Below are positions 17,501 to 25,923 of a DNA stretch of 64,000 nt, one piece after another. The notes beneath the pieces were generated by a model. It was not told the DNA's origin, did not search any database, and worked only from the letters and a program-made list of their open reading frames with translations. The translations under genes and the position numbers were made by a program. Origin of the DNA: Calothrix sp. PCC 6303 (GTDB lineage Bacteria > Cyanobacteriota > Cyanobacteriia > Cyanobacteriales > Nostocaceae); the NCBI RefSeq assembly GCF_000317435.1, contig NC_019751.1:4712001-4776000 (forward strand). The letters are read 5' to 3'. How positions within the stretch are numbered: position 1 is the stretch's first letter; every line of letters begins with the position of its first letter.

Positions 17501-18976
17501 ATGAAGAAGCGACAAGATATCATTCAGAAATTTTCAACATTTTTGATGTTAGAAAGTAACAGAAAAAATACTAGCTTGATCTGGAAAACAGATTTAAGGT
17601 TAGAACATAATATTAAAACCTTAATTCAATTAGAACCAGCAGCTAAATCTGAATATTGGGCACATTATTTTCTGAAAATATCAAAGACAAAAAATATTAC
17701 AAATTCGTCGCTACTAAATGAAGGTAATTATGTTCATACCGAAGCGGATTTTCTCCAGATATCACCATCAGTTAATTTGGATCAAGCTCGAATGCATTTA
17801 TCTTCCTATTTACAAGAAGCTTCCTTTTGGGCAGCCTATAGATGTTATCAAAAATTTAGTTTTCTTCGACATCGATACCCTTTGGAAGAATTATTCCAAA
17901 TTGCTAATACTAATATTAATCAACCGGAAAAACTATTTAAAAGCTTTGATTTAAAACATCCTAAATATAATATAGAAGCTTATACGAAAGTAGCTTTAGT
18001 TCGTTCTATACAAAATATTATTTATGCTCAAGATATTGAAGCTAAAAGAACAAAATTCTCTGATTATGGACTTTTAAAAGATTTAAATGCTAAGGAATTG
18101 AAAGAAGCTTTGGTTTCAAAAGGAATACCAGAAACTAAGATTAATGAATATTGCTTGGTTTGGCAATGTTTTGATGAAATTTATTATTATAAACACGAGA
18201 AAAATAAAGATAGTTCTCAATTATCGGAAACACAAATATCAGAAATTTTAATTTTGTATAAGCAGTTATGCAATCGCCTAAACCTGAAAGTTGCAGCAGT
18301 ATCTACAGAAATAATTCAACTAATTTTAATTACCTGTATTCAAGCAGCTCGTGAATATCGGACAAAGAGATTTTACCCAATAGATGATTACACCAATTTA
18401 AGAGACAAAACTCCAAGTTTATTAGACGATTTAATTGAGGAAGAAGAGTGGAAAGAAGTGAAATCAATCGTTAAAAATTTATTTTTTGAACTCGCAGAAT
18501 CAGAACAAATTATGTTTAACCTTTGGTGTGGTTTGAACTTAACTCAAACCGAAATTGCAAATGTACTCAAATTTAAATATACAGGAATTCAAAAGCAGTA
18601 TCAAGTGGCTCGACATTTAGGTAAACATGCAAGTCACTTATTAAAAAAATTCTTACATGAGTGGCGAAAAATTTATCCAGAAGTTCAAATTAATGATGAC
18701 AAAGATCTGGAAAAAATCAAAGATGGGATGAATAGCTGTTTACAGATCTTAAATAAGCAAATATTCACTGATATGTTATTTAAGGTAATTAAAGAGCATA
18801 AATTTGATCTCAGCCTATCATTAGGAGATTTAAACGATGACTTAATTAATAAATTTCAAACGGAGATAGAATCCACTATGCAGCTAAAAGAAAAATCTTT
18901 AAGCTGTGTCAGTCGGAAAATCGGCATGTTTGTCTCCGAATATCTCCATAATCATGACATTAATTATATCAAATGA
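17501..18976 (+). CDS. Divergent sigma-70-like factor of CHAT/DUF1822 operon (491 aa)
   Basis: The start ATG follows AGAGG at good spacing. The N-terminal half is helical and matches no standard region I can name. The segment YNIEAYTKVALVRSIQNII is in the position expected for a region 2-like helix pair. A helix-turn-helix like sigma region 4 lies at about 330-385 (LAESEQIMFNLWCGLNLTQT, then EIANVLKFKYTGIQKQYQVA). The C-terminal 110 residues are an extra helical domain. Cyanobacterial sigma-like proteins of this sort sit beside DUF1822 genes (recollection of genome contexts). It is longer and more AT-rich than ordinary group 4 factors. It could be a promoter-recognition subunit controlling its own operon, but promoter recognition is unproven. 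Confidence 0.6.
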   Translation: MKKRQDIIQKFSTFLMLESNRKNTSLIWKTDLRLEHNIKTLIQLEPAAKSEYWAHYFLKISKTKNITNSSLLNEGNYVHTEADFLQISPSVNLDQARMHLSSYLQEASFWAAYRCYQKFSFLRHRYPLEELFQIANTNINQPEKLFKSFDLKHPKYNIEAYTKVALVRSIQNIIYAQDIEAKRTKFSDYGLLKDLNAKELKEALVSKGIPETKINEYCLVWQCFDEIYYYKHEKNKDSSQLSETQISEILILYKQLCNRLNLKVAAVSTEIIQLILITCIQAAREYRTKRFYPIDDYTNLRDKTPSLLDDLIEEEEWKEVKSIVKNLFFELAESEQIMFNLWCGLNLTQTEIANVLKFKYTGIQKQYQVARHLGKHASHLLKKFLHEWRKIYPEVQINDDKDLEKIKDGMNSCLQILNKQIFTDMLFKVIKEHKFDLSLSLGDLNDDLINKFQTEIESTMQLKEKSLSCVSRKIGMFVSEYLHNHDINYIK

Positions 18977-18990
18977 ATAAGGTGGAAATT

Positions 18991-20250
18991 ATGACATTCC
19001 AGTTAAATGAACTAGAGGAAATATATCCAGAAAATTTATGGTTAACATTATCACCTGAACAAAAACAAGATGCATGGAAAAAAACTTTTCAACAATTTGA
19101 TATAAATCATCCCAATAGTTGGCAAATATTTATTAATTGTTTATGTCAAAATGAATTTTTAAAATGGTTGAAATGTGATCCAGATTTTCAGCAGGATTTA
19201 AATACATTTCCTGAATATCAAGATGCTAATTTTTGGGGATTTGTCAATGGTTCAATTATCACTATAGGGGAGACAAAGTTAGTAATTGTACCCACAGAAA
19301 AAAGTCACCCGATGAAAATTGAGATTCCCCAAGAGTGGGTTGATATTCCAAAATTTACTCCGCATTACTATCTAGCTATGCAGGTAAACTTAGAGGATTC
19401 TTGGCTACGTGTATGGGGATATGCAACCCACCAGCAAATTGCGAATCAAGCAGAATATAACAAAATAAATAAAACTTACTGTTTAGATAGAGAGGAACTA
19501 GTTTCAGATTTAAATATTATGTGGGTAGCACGAGAACTTTGTCCTCAACAAATGTTTAACAATAAATTAGGAACAAAAGTATCGAATGTTTCAAATATCC
19601 GATCTTCAGAAGTTTTGCTGAAAAATTTAAGTTGTAAAAATGTAGTTTCACCGCGTCTATATGCCGATTTTCAGGAGTGGGAGATTCTAATTTCTTCGGA
19701 TAATTTACGAAATCAATTATATCAGAGAAGATGTGAAAACTTTAGTGAACATCAAAAGCAGCTTTCCTTACACCAGGTTGTCAGTTTTAGCCAATGGGTA
19801 GAAAATAGGTTTACAGCAGGATGGCAAAATGTTGATGCACTATTGAACTTGCAGAAAAAAACTGTTGTCTCTCAATTTAGAAGCGATATAGCCTTAAATA
19901 AATCTCGTGTAAAAGGGGCTAAATTAATTGATCTGGGAATGCAACTAGGAAAACAAAGTGTAGTTCTATTAGTTGGAATATCCCCAGAGATAGATGATAG
20001 AATTAGTATTAGGGTTCAGCTTTATCCAGCAGATGAAGAATCTTATTTACCTGCCAGTATGCGGCTTGCCTTACTTTCTCAGTCGGGTATGCTACTACAA
20101 GAGGTAATTTCTCGTAGCCATGATAGTTATGTACAACTAAAAAGGTTTAAGTTTCCTTTGGGGAAATCTTTTAGCATCCAAATGGTGCTGGGAGATGTGA
20201 ATATAAAAGAAGATTTTATCCTAGATCAGCTTCTCGGAAAACTTTCATGA
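18991..20250 (+). CDS. DUF1822 family protein (419 aa)
   Basis: The preferred start is the ATG at 18991 because AAGGTGG lies five bases upstream. An ATG at 18973 overlaps the previous stop (ATGA) but has no ribosome site. The sequence shows DUF1822 hallmarks: WLRVWGYATHQQIANQAEYN, a central LSDLNIMW-like region, and a C-terminal beta-rich part (KLIDLGMQLGKQSVVLLVGI, then IRVQLYP and LPASMRLALLSQSG). No signal peptide or membrane segment is seen, so it is cytoplasmic. The function of DUF1822 is unknown. Its position between a sigma-like factor and a CHAT protease makes a substrate, inhibitor or adaptor role plausible (inference). Its stop overlaps the next ATG. Confidence 0.8.
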   Translation: MTFQLNELEEIYPENLWLTLSPEQKQDAWKKTFQQFDINHPNSWQIFINCLCQNEFLKWLKCDPDFQQDLNTFPEYQDANFWGFVNGSIITIGETKLVIVPTEKSHPMKIEIPQEWVDIPKFTPHYYLAMQVNLEDSWLRVWGYATHQQIANQAEYNKINKTYCLDREELVSDLNIMWVARELCPQQMFNNKLGTKVSNVSNIRSSEVLLKNLSCKNVVSPRLYADFQEWEILISSDNLRNQLYQRRCENFSEHQKQLSLHQVVSFSQWVENRFTAGWQNVDALLNLQKKTVVSQFRSDIALNKSRVKGAKLIDLGMQLGKQSVVLLVGISPEIDDRISIRVQLYPADEESYLPASMRLALLSQSGMLLQEVISRSHDSYVQLKRFKFPLGKSFSIQMVLGDVNIKEDFILDQLLGKLS

Positions 20251-22643
20251 CTAAGTTAGTGGTATTAAATTTAGGAAAAGGAGATTTTCGACAGGGATTT
20301 TCCACTGTTACTGTCCAGTTATGGGAAAATAGCGATCGCATTCCGGTTCAACTCCTTGCTAGCTTACCCCCAACCTCAGAAATTCCAGAACTGTATCGAC
20401 GCTGGCAACTACTTTATTGTTTACTAAATGAGGCAATTATAAGAGGTAACAGTGTAACTTTCGACGAAGAATCGGAAGTAGAAATTGAAGAAGAAGATAT
20501 CACGAATATATCTTTAATGGAATTTGATGACTTGTGTGATGAACTAAAAAAACAAATTAACCTTTGGTTGAAATCTCCATCATTCATCCATATCGAACAA
20601 AAGTTACGGACAAAATTAGCATTATCAGATGAAATCCGCTTCATCATTGAAACCGAAAACGAGCAAGTTCGTCAAATTCCTTGGCATTTATGGGACTTAT
20701 TTGAAGATTATCAATATGCTGTAGCATGTTTAGGCAGTTCCGAGTTTGAAAACCCCAAAACCACTACAAAAAATCCAAATCGTAGCATGAGGATTTTAGC
20801 GATTTTGGGAAATAGCGATGGAATTGACATCCAAAAAGATCGGAAAATTTTGGAAACCATATCAGGGGCAAAAACACTCTTTTTAGTGGAACCCACCCGT
20901 AGAGAATTAGATAATTGCTTATGGGATAAACAAGGCTGGGATATTATTTTTTTTGCGGGACATAGCTATAGCCAATATAATGGTGAAAGCGGTAAAATCT
21001 ATATTAATAAAACAGATAGTCTGAAAATTTCCCAGTTAAAAAACGGCTTAAAATCAGCAGTTTCTCATGGTTTGGGCTTAGTAATCTTTAATTCCTGTGA
21101 TGGTTTAGGATTAGCACAGGATTTGGCATCATTACACATTCCGCAAATAATAGTCATGCGTGAACCTGTAACAGATGCAGTCGCACAGACATTTTTAAAG
21201 TATTTTATTCAAGCATTTGCAACTGGTGAATCTTTGTATCTTTCGGTGCGAGAAGCACAAGCTAGATTACAGGGTTTGGAAGATGAGTTTCCTTGTGCGA
21301 GTTGGTTGCCAGTAATTTGTCAAAATCCAGCTGCCCAACCCTTAGTTTGGAGAAAGAAGTCAAAGAATACTGTTGCAGTAGTAAAGAGAAGTTTTATCCC
21401 CAGCAAAAAAGCTTTTGTCTTGGGGGTACAAACAAGTATATCCATCACTGCCCTAGTGATGGGAGTGCGAAGCTTAGGTTGGATGCAATCATGGGAATTA
21501 TCTGCCTTTGACAGCATCATGCGATCGCGTCCTGCAGAAACACCAGATAATCGAATTATACTTGTCACAGTTACAGAAGCTGATGTTCAAGCACAACCCG
21601 CAGCAGAAAGGGGTGGTGCATCTTTATCAGATAAAACTTTAGCTCAAATAATCGAAAAAATAGAGCCACTTAATCCCCGCGTAGTTGGTTTAGACATCTA
21701 TCACGAAAATCCTGTTTCCCCAGAATACCAGAAATTAAAGGCATTCATGCAAACAAGCGATCGCTTCGTTGTGATTTGCAAAGCTGGTGAAGACGAGACA
21801 GAACCAGGAGTTCCCCCACCACCAGGAGTTCCCCCACAAAGCCTAGGTTTTAGCGATGTCGTACCTGATGCAGATACAATCGTGCGTCGGCAATTATTAG
21901 CGATGGCACCACCTACCGACCCTGCTATCGCGTGCAAAACAGATAAGTCTTTCAATTATCGCATTGCCACTAGTTATTTAAAATCTCAAAACATCACAGC
22001 AAAGCTAACACCAGATGATAACTGGTTGATCGGTACAAAAGTTTTTCAAAGTGTTCAAGCAAATAGCGGTGGATATCATCAAATAGACAGTCGAGGATAT
22101 CAAGTATTTCTCAATTGGCGAGCTGCTAATCCATTTATCAAGCGAGTTACAGTTCGAGAAGTTTTAAACAATCAACTAACTGCCGACTTGGTTAAAAATC
22201 GGATTGTTCTAATTGGAACAATAGCCGAAAGTTTTAATGATGAACGTTGGTCTACACCCTATACTACTGCCTCATTACCCTATAAACAAGTAGCAGGAGT
22301 AGTCGTCCAAGCCCACATGATCAGTCAGATTCTTAGTGCTACCTTAGATAATCGTCCCCTGTTGTGGGTATTGCCTAAATGGGCAGAATTCATCTGGGTT
22401 GGATGTTGGTCTGTTATTGGCTGTTTAATTGCTTATTATTCTCAATCTAAATGGCACTTAGTTATCAGTTTAATAATCGGATCGGGAGCTTTATATATTA
22501 CTTGTCTTTTCCTATTAGTTCAAGGTGTTTGGATACCTTCAGTTCCATCAGCCATAGTTCTATTGGGAAGCGCTGCAATGCTAATAATCTACACCGAATA
22601 TCAAACAGTCAATAAAAACTGGGATATTTACGAACAATCATAA
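20247..22643 (+). CDS. CHAT (caspase-like) - CHASE2 transmembrane protein (798 aa)
   Basis: An N-terminal CHAT peptidase domain occupies about residues 1-370. The catalytic dyad looks intact: His239 in IIFFAGHS and Cys284 in LVIFNSCDGLG. The segment QIPWHLWDLF is also typical of CHAT. A membrane segment at about 390-411 is followed by a CHASE2 sensor domain (FDSIMRSRPAETPDNRIILV; PRVVGLDIYHENP; NRIVLIGTIAESFNDERWST) to about 700, which should be extracytoplasmic. Three membrane helices follow at about 711-785, then a short tail. In most CHASE2 proteins the output domain is C-terminal; here the output is the N-terminal protease. It could cleave a cytoplasmic target when CHASE2 senses an envelope signal (inference). 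The repeated PGVPP at about residues 520-530 comes from an 18-base duplication. Confidence 0.85.
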   Translation: MTKLVVLNLGKGDFRQGFSTVTVQLWENSDRIPVQLLASLPPTSEIPELYRRWQLLYCLLNEAIIRGNSVTFDEESEVEIEEEDITNISLMEFDDLCDELKKQINLWLKSPSFIHIEQKLRTKLALSDEIRFIIETENEQVRQIPWHLWDLFEDYQYAVACLGSSEFENPKTTTKNPNRSMRILAILGNSDGIDIQKDRKILETISGAKTLFLVEPTRRELDNCLWDKQGWDIIFFAGHSYSQYNGESGKIYINKTDSLKISQLKNGLKSAVSHGLGLVIFNSCDGLGLAQDLASLHIPQIIVMREPVTDAVAQTFLKYFIQAFATGESLYLSVREAQARLQGLEDEFPCASWLPVICQNPAAQPLVWRKKSKNTVAVVKRSFIPSKKAFVLGVQTSISITALVMGVRSLGWMQSWELSAFDSIMRSRPAETPDNRIILVTVTEADVQAQPAAERGGASLSDKTLAQIIEKIEPLNPRVVGLDIYHENPVSPEYQKLKAFMQTSDRFVVICKAGEDETEPGVPPPPGVPPQSLGFSDVVPDADTIVRRQLLAMAPPTDPAIACKTDKSFNYRIATSYLKSQNITAKLTPDDNWLIGTKVFQSVQANSGGYHQIDSRGYQVFLNWRAANPFIKRVTVREVLNNQLTADLVKNRIVLIGTIAESFNDERWSTPYTTASLPYKQVAGVVVQAHMISQILSATLDNRPLLWVLPKWAEFIWVGCWSVIGCLIAYYSQSKWHLVISLIIGSGALYITCLFLLVQGVWIPSVPSAIVLLGSAAMLIIYTEYQTVNKNWDIYEQS
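21804..21839. repeat. In-frame 18-base tandem duplication in the CHASE2 domain
   Basis: CCAGGAGTTCCCCCAC occurs at 21804-21819 and again at 21822-21837, period 18, giving PGVPPPPGVPP. It sits in a loop between CHASE2 strands. Confidence 0.8.
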
Positions 22644-22720
22644 TAAAACTTAATACAAAGTATACATAATTTTATTTTTTTGCTAAGAGTAAATATACAC
22701 GAATAAAATTGTTATAACCC

Positions 22721-23467
22721 ATGAGTCAGATCAAAAACAGTCTCAAACCTCAAATTACAATTTTTTTTGCATTGTTCCTGTGGATCATCTGCTGGATTCC
22801 ATCAATTGCCCAATCTAATCAAGCATCCCCAAAGCAATCAGAACCAGATGGTTCTAGCCGTGGCAGACCAAGCACTAGGAAAGGTACTGGCAGTCGTGGT
22901 GACTGTCCCCCTGTAAATATCCCCCTAACTGCTTTAATTCCTGAAAATAATCAAGCTTTAACATTGTCAGAACATCCCAATGTTTGGGTTTTTGTTCCTT
23001 ATACATCTGCTGATATTGTCGCAGGTGAATTTGTTTTGCAGGATGAAAAAGATAATGATATTTACCGCACCAATTTTACCCCCCCAGATCAACCAGGAAT
23101 CGTTAGTATTGATTTAAAAAAATCCCTATCTTTACAAACAAATACAACCTATCAGTGGTACTTTAAACTTTACTGTTCACAACAAAAATTATCTAACCCA
23201 ATATTCGTTAAAGGCTTGATTAAAAGAACAACAACTAATCCAGAAATAGAAAAAAAATTAAAAATTGCTAAAACACCTCAACAGCGCTTCAGCATATACT
23301 ATCAAAACAATATTTGGTATGAAGCTGTTAGTGAGTTAGCAAAAAGTTATCCCCACCAACCACAAAATCGGAGTTTATTTCACGATTGGTTTAGTTTATT
23401 AAAGAGCGTTGATTTAGAAAATTTAACTTCTCAACCCGTGATTGGAGACATTAAAAAAGTTTTTTAG
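22721..23467 (+). CDS. DUF928 family secreted protein (248 aa)
   Basis: A Sec signal peptide covers about residues 1-31 (hydrophobic core FALFLWIICWI, cleavage near SIAQ). A Ser/Gly/Arg linker follows, then the DUF928 signature (GDCPPVNIPLTALIPENNQA; HPNVWVFVPYTSADIVAGEF; TTYQWYFKLYC). The C-terminal helix-rich part has IWYEAVSELAKSYP. The domain is found in cyanobacterial periplasmic or secreted proteins of unknown role, often in CHAT/CHASE2 neighbourhoods. It follows the CHAT-CHASE2 gene by 77 bases on the same strand, so it could be the extracytoplasmic partner or ligand-side component of the CHASE2 sensor. That pairing is inference from order and compartment. Confidence 0.8.
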   Translation: MSQIKNSLKPQITIFFALFLWIICWIPSIAQSNQASPKQSEPDGSSRGRPSTRKGTGSRGDCPPVNIPLTALIPENNQALTLSEHPNVWVFVPYTSADIVAGEFVLQDEKDNDIYRTNFTPPDQPGIVSIDLKKSLSLQTNTTYQWYFKLYCSQQKLSNPIFVKGLIKRTTTNPEIEKKLKIAKTPQQRFSIYYQNNIWYEAVSELAKSYPHQPQNRSLFHDWFSLLKSVDLENLTSQPVIGDIKKVF

Positions 23468-23560
23468 TTTTCCAGAAGGTATAACCTGCCCTCTTACGGC
23501 TTAGTTTGACGGGAAGAACATCTAAGCGCCAACTTCTCCCCGTTACAAAACAGACTCATT

Positions 23561-23650
23561 AGACATCTCCAGATAATTAATTATGCGTTACTCAAAACCC
23601 TTGTAGAGACGTAGCAATGCTACGTCTCTACGTCTTTTTCGGAGATGTCT
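23561..23650. repeat. 90-bp element with AGACATCTCC inverted ends and internal palindrome
   Basis: AGACATCTCC at 23561-23570 is the exact reverse complement of GGAGATGTCT at 23641-23650. Inside, GTAGAGACGTAGCA and its reverse complement flank one A (23603-23631), followed by GTCTTTTTC. The structure is that of a tiny non-autonomous element and could also act as a terminator between the convergent DUF928 and phosphatase genes. A truncated relative is at 11542-11629. Confidence 0.7.
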
Positions 23651-23651
23651 A

Positions 23652-24140
23652 TTACTCATTACTCATTACTTGTTTTTTAACATCCTTTAATAAACCCTCA
23701 CAAGCATCTGTTAATAAATCTATGACTTGATTGAAACCTTCGGTACCACCATAATAAGGATCTGGTACTTCTTTGAGGGTATGACGAGAACAAAAATCGC
23801 ACATTAACTTGACTTTTTCACCATATTCTGAGTTTTTATCCACAGCTAGAATATTGGCATAGTTATCTTTATCCATGGCTAAGATCAAATCAAAGTCTTG
23901 AAAATCTGACTTTTGAAATTGACGTGCCCTACCTTGCATTGTAATATTCAGTTTCTGTAATGCAGCTTTGCTCATACGGGCATCTGGGGGACTACCAACG
24001 TGATAACTTGCTGTTCCGGCTGAATCACAGATAATTTTATCGCTTAAACTGCTGGTTTCAATCAGGTGGTTCATGATATTTTCGGCTGCTGGAGAACGGC
24101 AAATGTTTCCTAAGCAAACAAATAGAAGCTTGTAAACCAT
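23652..24140 (-). CDS. Low-molecular-weight protein-tyrosine phosphatase (162 aa)
   Basis: The start is taken at the ATG at 24140 (MVYKLLFVCLGNICRSP), because an upstream in-frame ATG at 24185 would add 15 non-conserved residues ahead of the catalytic P-loop. The CX5R motif is Cys9 to Arg15 (CLGNICR) followed by S, and the general-acid Asp lies in VPDPYYGG near the C-terminus. It dephosphorylates phosphotyrosine in cytoplasmic or envelope-associated proteins. In bacteria such enzymes often counter tyrosine kinases of exopolysaccharide export, but no kinase is near here. Family length fits. Confidence 0.9.
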   Translation of the reverse strand: MVYKLLFVCLGNICRSPAAENIMNHLIETSSLSDKIICDSAGTASYHVGSPPDARMSKAALQKLNITMQGRARQFQKSDFQDFDLILAMDKDNYANILAVDKNSEYGEKVKLMCDFCSRHTLKEVPDPYYGGTEGFNQVIDLLTDACEGLLKDVKKQVMSNE

Positions 24141-24247
24141 AACTAAAGTACAAATCTTAAAGTACAAATCTTGATATCTGATCACCTGTCATTTGTCCCA
24201 AGTCCAAAAACTAAGGACAAATCACAAATGATTATAAGGGATTGGTT

Positions 24248-24595
24248 TTAAAACCCAGGTAGTTCTAATCCGCTGGTTAGTTCTTCCATGCGATCGCGCA
24301 TTGTCGCCGTAGACTTAACATAAGCGTCCTTCATCGCTGCTGTCACCAAGTCAGAAAGTACATCAGCACCTTCATTCATTGCCTCAGCAGAAATTTCCAC
24401 CCGCTTAGGTTCTTGGTTTCCACTGACTACAACTTTCACCAAACCACCACCAGCCTCACCTTGAATTTCCATTACCTCCAATTCTTCTTGGAGTTTTTTG
24501 GCACCCTCTTGAACTTGTTGAGCTTTTTTGAAGGCATCTGCTAATTCCTTCATTTTACCTAAACCAAAGCCAAATCCTTGTCCTTTTCCGGTCAT
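24248..24595 (-). CDS. YbaB/EbfC family nucleoid-associated protein (115 aa)
   Basis: The sequence has the family layout: an N-terminal Gly-rich start and Lys/Gln helix ([20 protein letters not shown]), a central beta sheet ([20 protein letters not shown]) and a C-terminal helix ([20 protein letters not shown]). YbaB homologues dimerise as tweezers and bind DNA with little specificity. It lies about 100 bases upstream of the phosphatase gene on the same strand and may share a transcript. Full-length and unremarkable. Confidence 0.92.
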   Translation of the reverse strand: MTGKGQGFGFGLGKMKELADAFKKAQQVQEGAKKLQEELEVMEIQGEAGGGLVKVVVSGNQEPKRVEISAEAMNEGADVLSDLVTAAMKDAYVKSTATMRDRMEELTSGLELPGF

Positions 24596-24699
24596 AATTC
24601 AGTGTCCGCCTATACGATCAAAAACAAATCAAATTTAATTATAGATGTCATGTGCTATTTGCCCATTTTTTGGGGAAGCCGAGAGGCAAAGGCAATAAT

Positions 24700-24727
24700 G
24701 TAGAGACGTGACATGTCACGTCTTTCG
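24700..24727. repeat. Palindromic repeat, GTAGAGACGTGACA variant
   Basis: AGACGTGACA followed by its reverse complement TGTCACGTCT forms a gap-free palindrome (24704-24723), preceded by GTAG. It belongs with the copies at 7158 and 23603 but has different inner arms. It sits just past the era stop on the minus strand. Confidence 0.65.
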
Positions 24728-24753
24728 ATAGTTTTGTTTCCTACCCCAGACAT

Positions 24754-25731
24754 CTACTGTTCGATACGATACCCCAAATCTGCTAATCTAATCCGTGAAT
24801 GTCGCCATTTTGGTTGAACTTTGACAAATAATTCTAAATAGACTTTCCCAGCTATTAACTTTTGAATTTGCTCACGGGCAGAACTACCAATGGTTTTGAG
24901 CATTAAGCCACCTTTGCCGATGAGAATTCCTTTTTGGGAATCCCGTTCGACGTTAATTGTGGCTAGGACACGGGTAATGCTGGGTGTTTCTTCAACTTGA
25001 TCGATGGCAATTGCTACCGAGTGGGGAACTTCTTCACGGGTGAGTAATAATATTTGCTCCCGAATTAGTTCGCCCATAATAAACCGCTCTGGTTGGTCGG
25101 TGACTAAATCTGGTGGATAATAATAGGGACCTGTTTCCAGTTTTTCAATTAACAAATCTTGGAGTTGTGGTAATTCTTCCCCAGTTATTGCCGAAAACTT
25201 GACAATTTTCCAGTTATTTGTACTTGCTAGTTGGGTATAGCTTTCATCAATTTTATCGGCTGATTCTGGGGGTTGTTGGTCAGTTTTGTTTAAGCCTAAA
25301 ATTACAGGAGTTTGGCTTTTATTCAGTAATTCAGCCACATAGCGATCGCCTCCACCACAGACTGTCGATGCATCAACAACAAACAGAATTAAATCAACTG
25401 ATTCAATAGCTGCTTTGGCATTCTGAACTAACACTTCACCTAGTTGGTGGTGCGGTTTATGAATTCCTGGGGTATCCACAAAAATAATTTGTGCTGCTGG
25501 TGTCGTTAAAATTCCCCGTAACCGATTGCGCGTGGTTTGGGCAATGGGTGAAGTGATGGCAATTTTTTGTCCCACCAATCGATTCATCAGGGTAGATTTA
25601 CCGACATTAGGTCGCCCAACTATACCCACAAATCCTGATTTGAATTCAGGAGGAGCCTGGGGAATCATTACGTCCTCTGGGTAAAGGAAGTTGTTGGTTT
25701 CGATACTATTCACTTGGGACTCCCTCGTCAT
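24754..25731 (-). CDS. era: GTPase Era
   Basis: G1 is GRPNVGKST at about residues 39-47, G2/switch I includes SPIAQTTRNRLRGI, G3 is DTPGIHKP, G4 is NKTD, and the C-terminal KH domain holds GKGGLMLKTIGSSAREQIQK. Era binds the 3' end of 16S rRNA and aids assembly of the small ribosomal subunit. At 325 residues it has an N-terminal extension of about 30 residues over bacterial Era. Starting at a GTG or ATG nearer KSGFVGIVG would remove most of it (for example the Met at residue 22). The gene is monocistronic by position. Confidence 0.95.
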   Translation of the reverse strand: MTRESQVNSIETNNFLYPEDVMIPQAPPEFKSGFVGIVGRPNVGKSTLMNRLVGQKIAITSPIAQTTRNRLRGILTTPAAQIIFVDTPGIHKPHHQLGEVLVQNAKAAIESVDLILFVVDASTVCGGGDRYVAELLNKSQTPVILGLNKTDQQPPESADKIDESYTQLASTNNWKIVKFSAITGEELPQLQDLLIEKLETGPYYYPPDLVTDQPERFIMGELIREQILLLTREEVPHSVAIAIDQVEETPSITRVLATINVERDSQKGILIGKGGLMLKTIGSSAREQIQKLIAGKVYLELFVKVQPKWRHSRIRLADLGYRIEQ

Positions 25732-25923
25732 ACTTGGATTTTCAATCAGTTATCAGTTACCAGTTATCAGCTAGAGCCAAGGCTTTACCACCATAATAAA
25801 AACTAATTATGCTGTTTTGAGTCAGAGTCCCGACTTATAATGCTGCCTCACCTGTTTACTGATTGAAAAGCTGGCTTTTGTTTTAGTTTAATTTATAGTG
25901 GAACGTCTTTCTAGATTGTGTAT

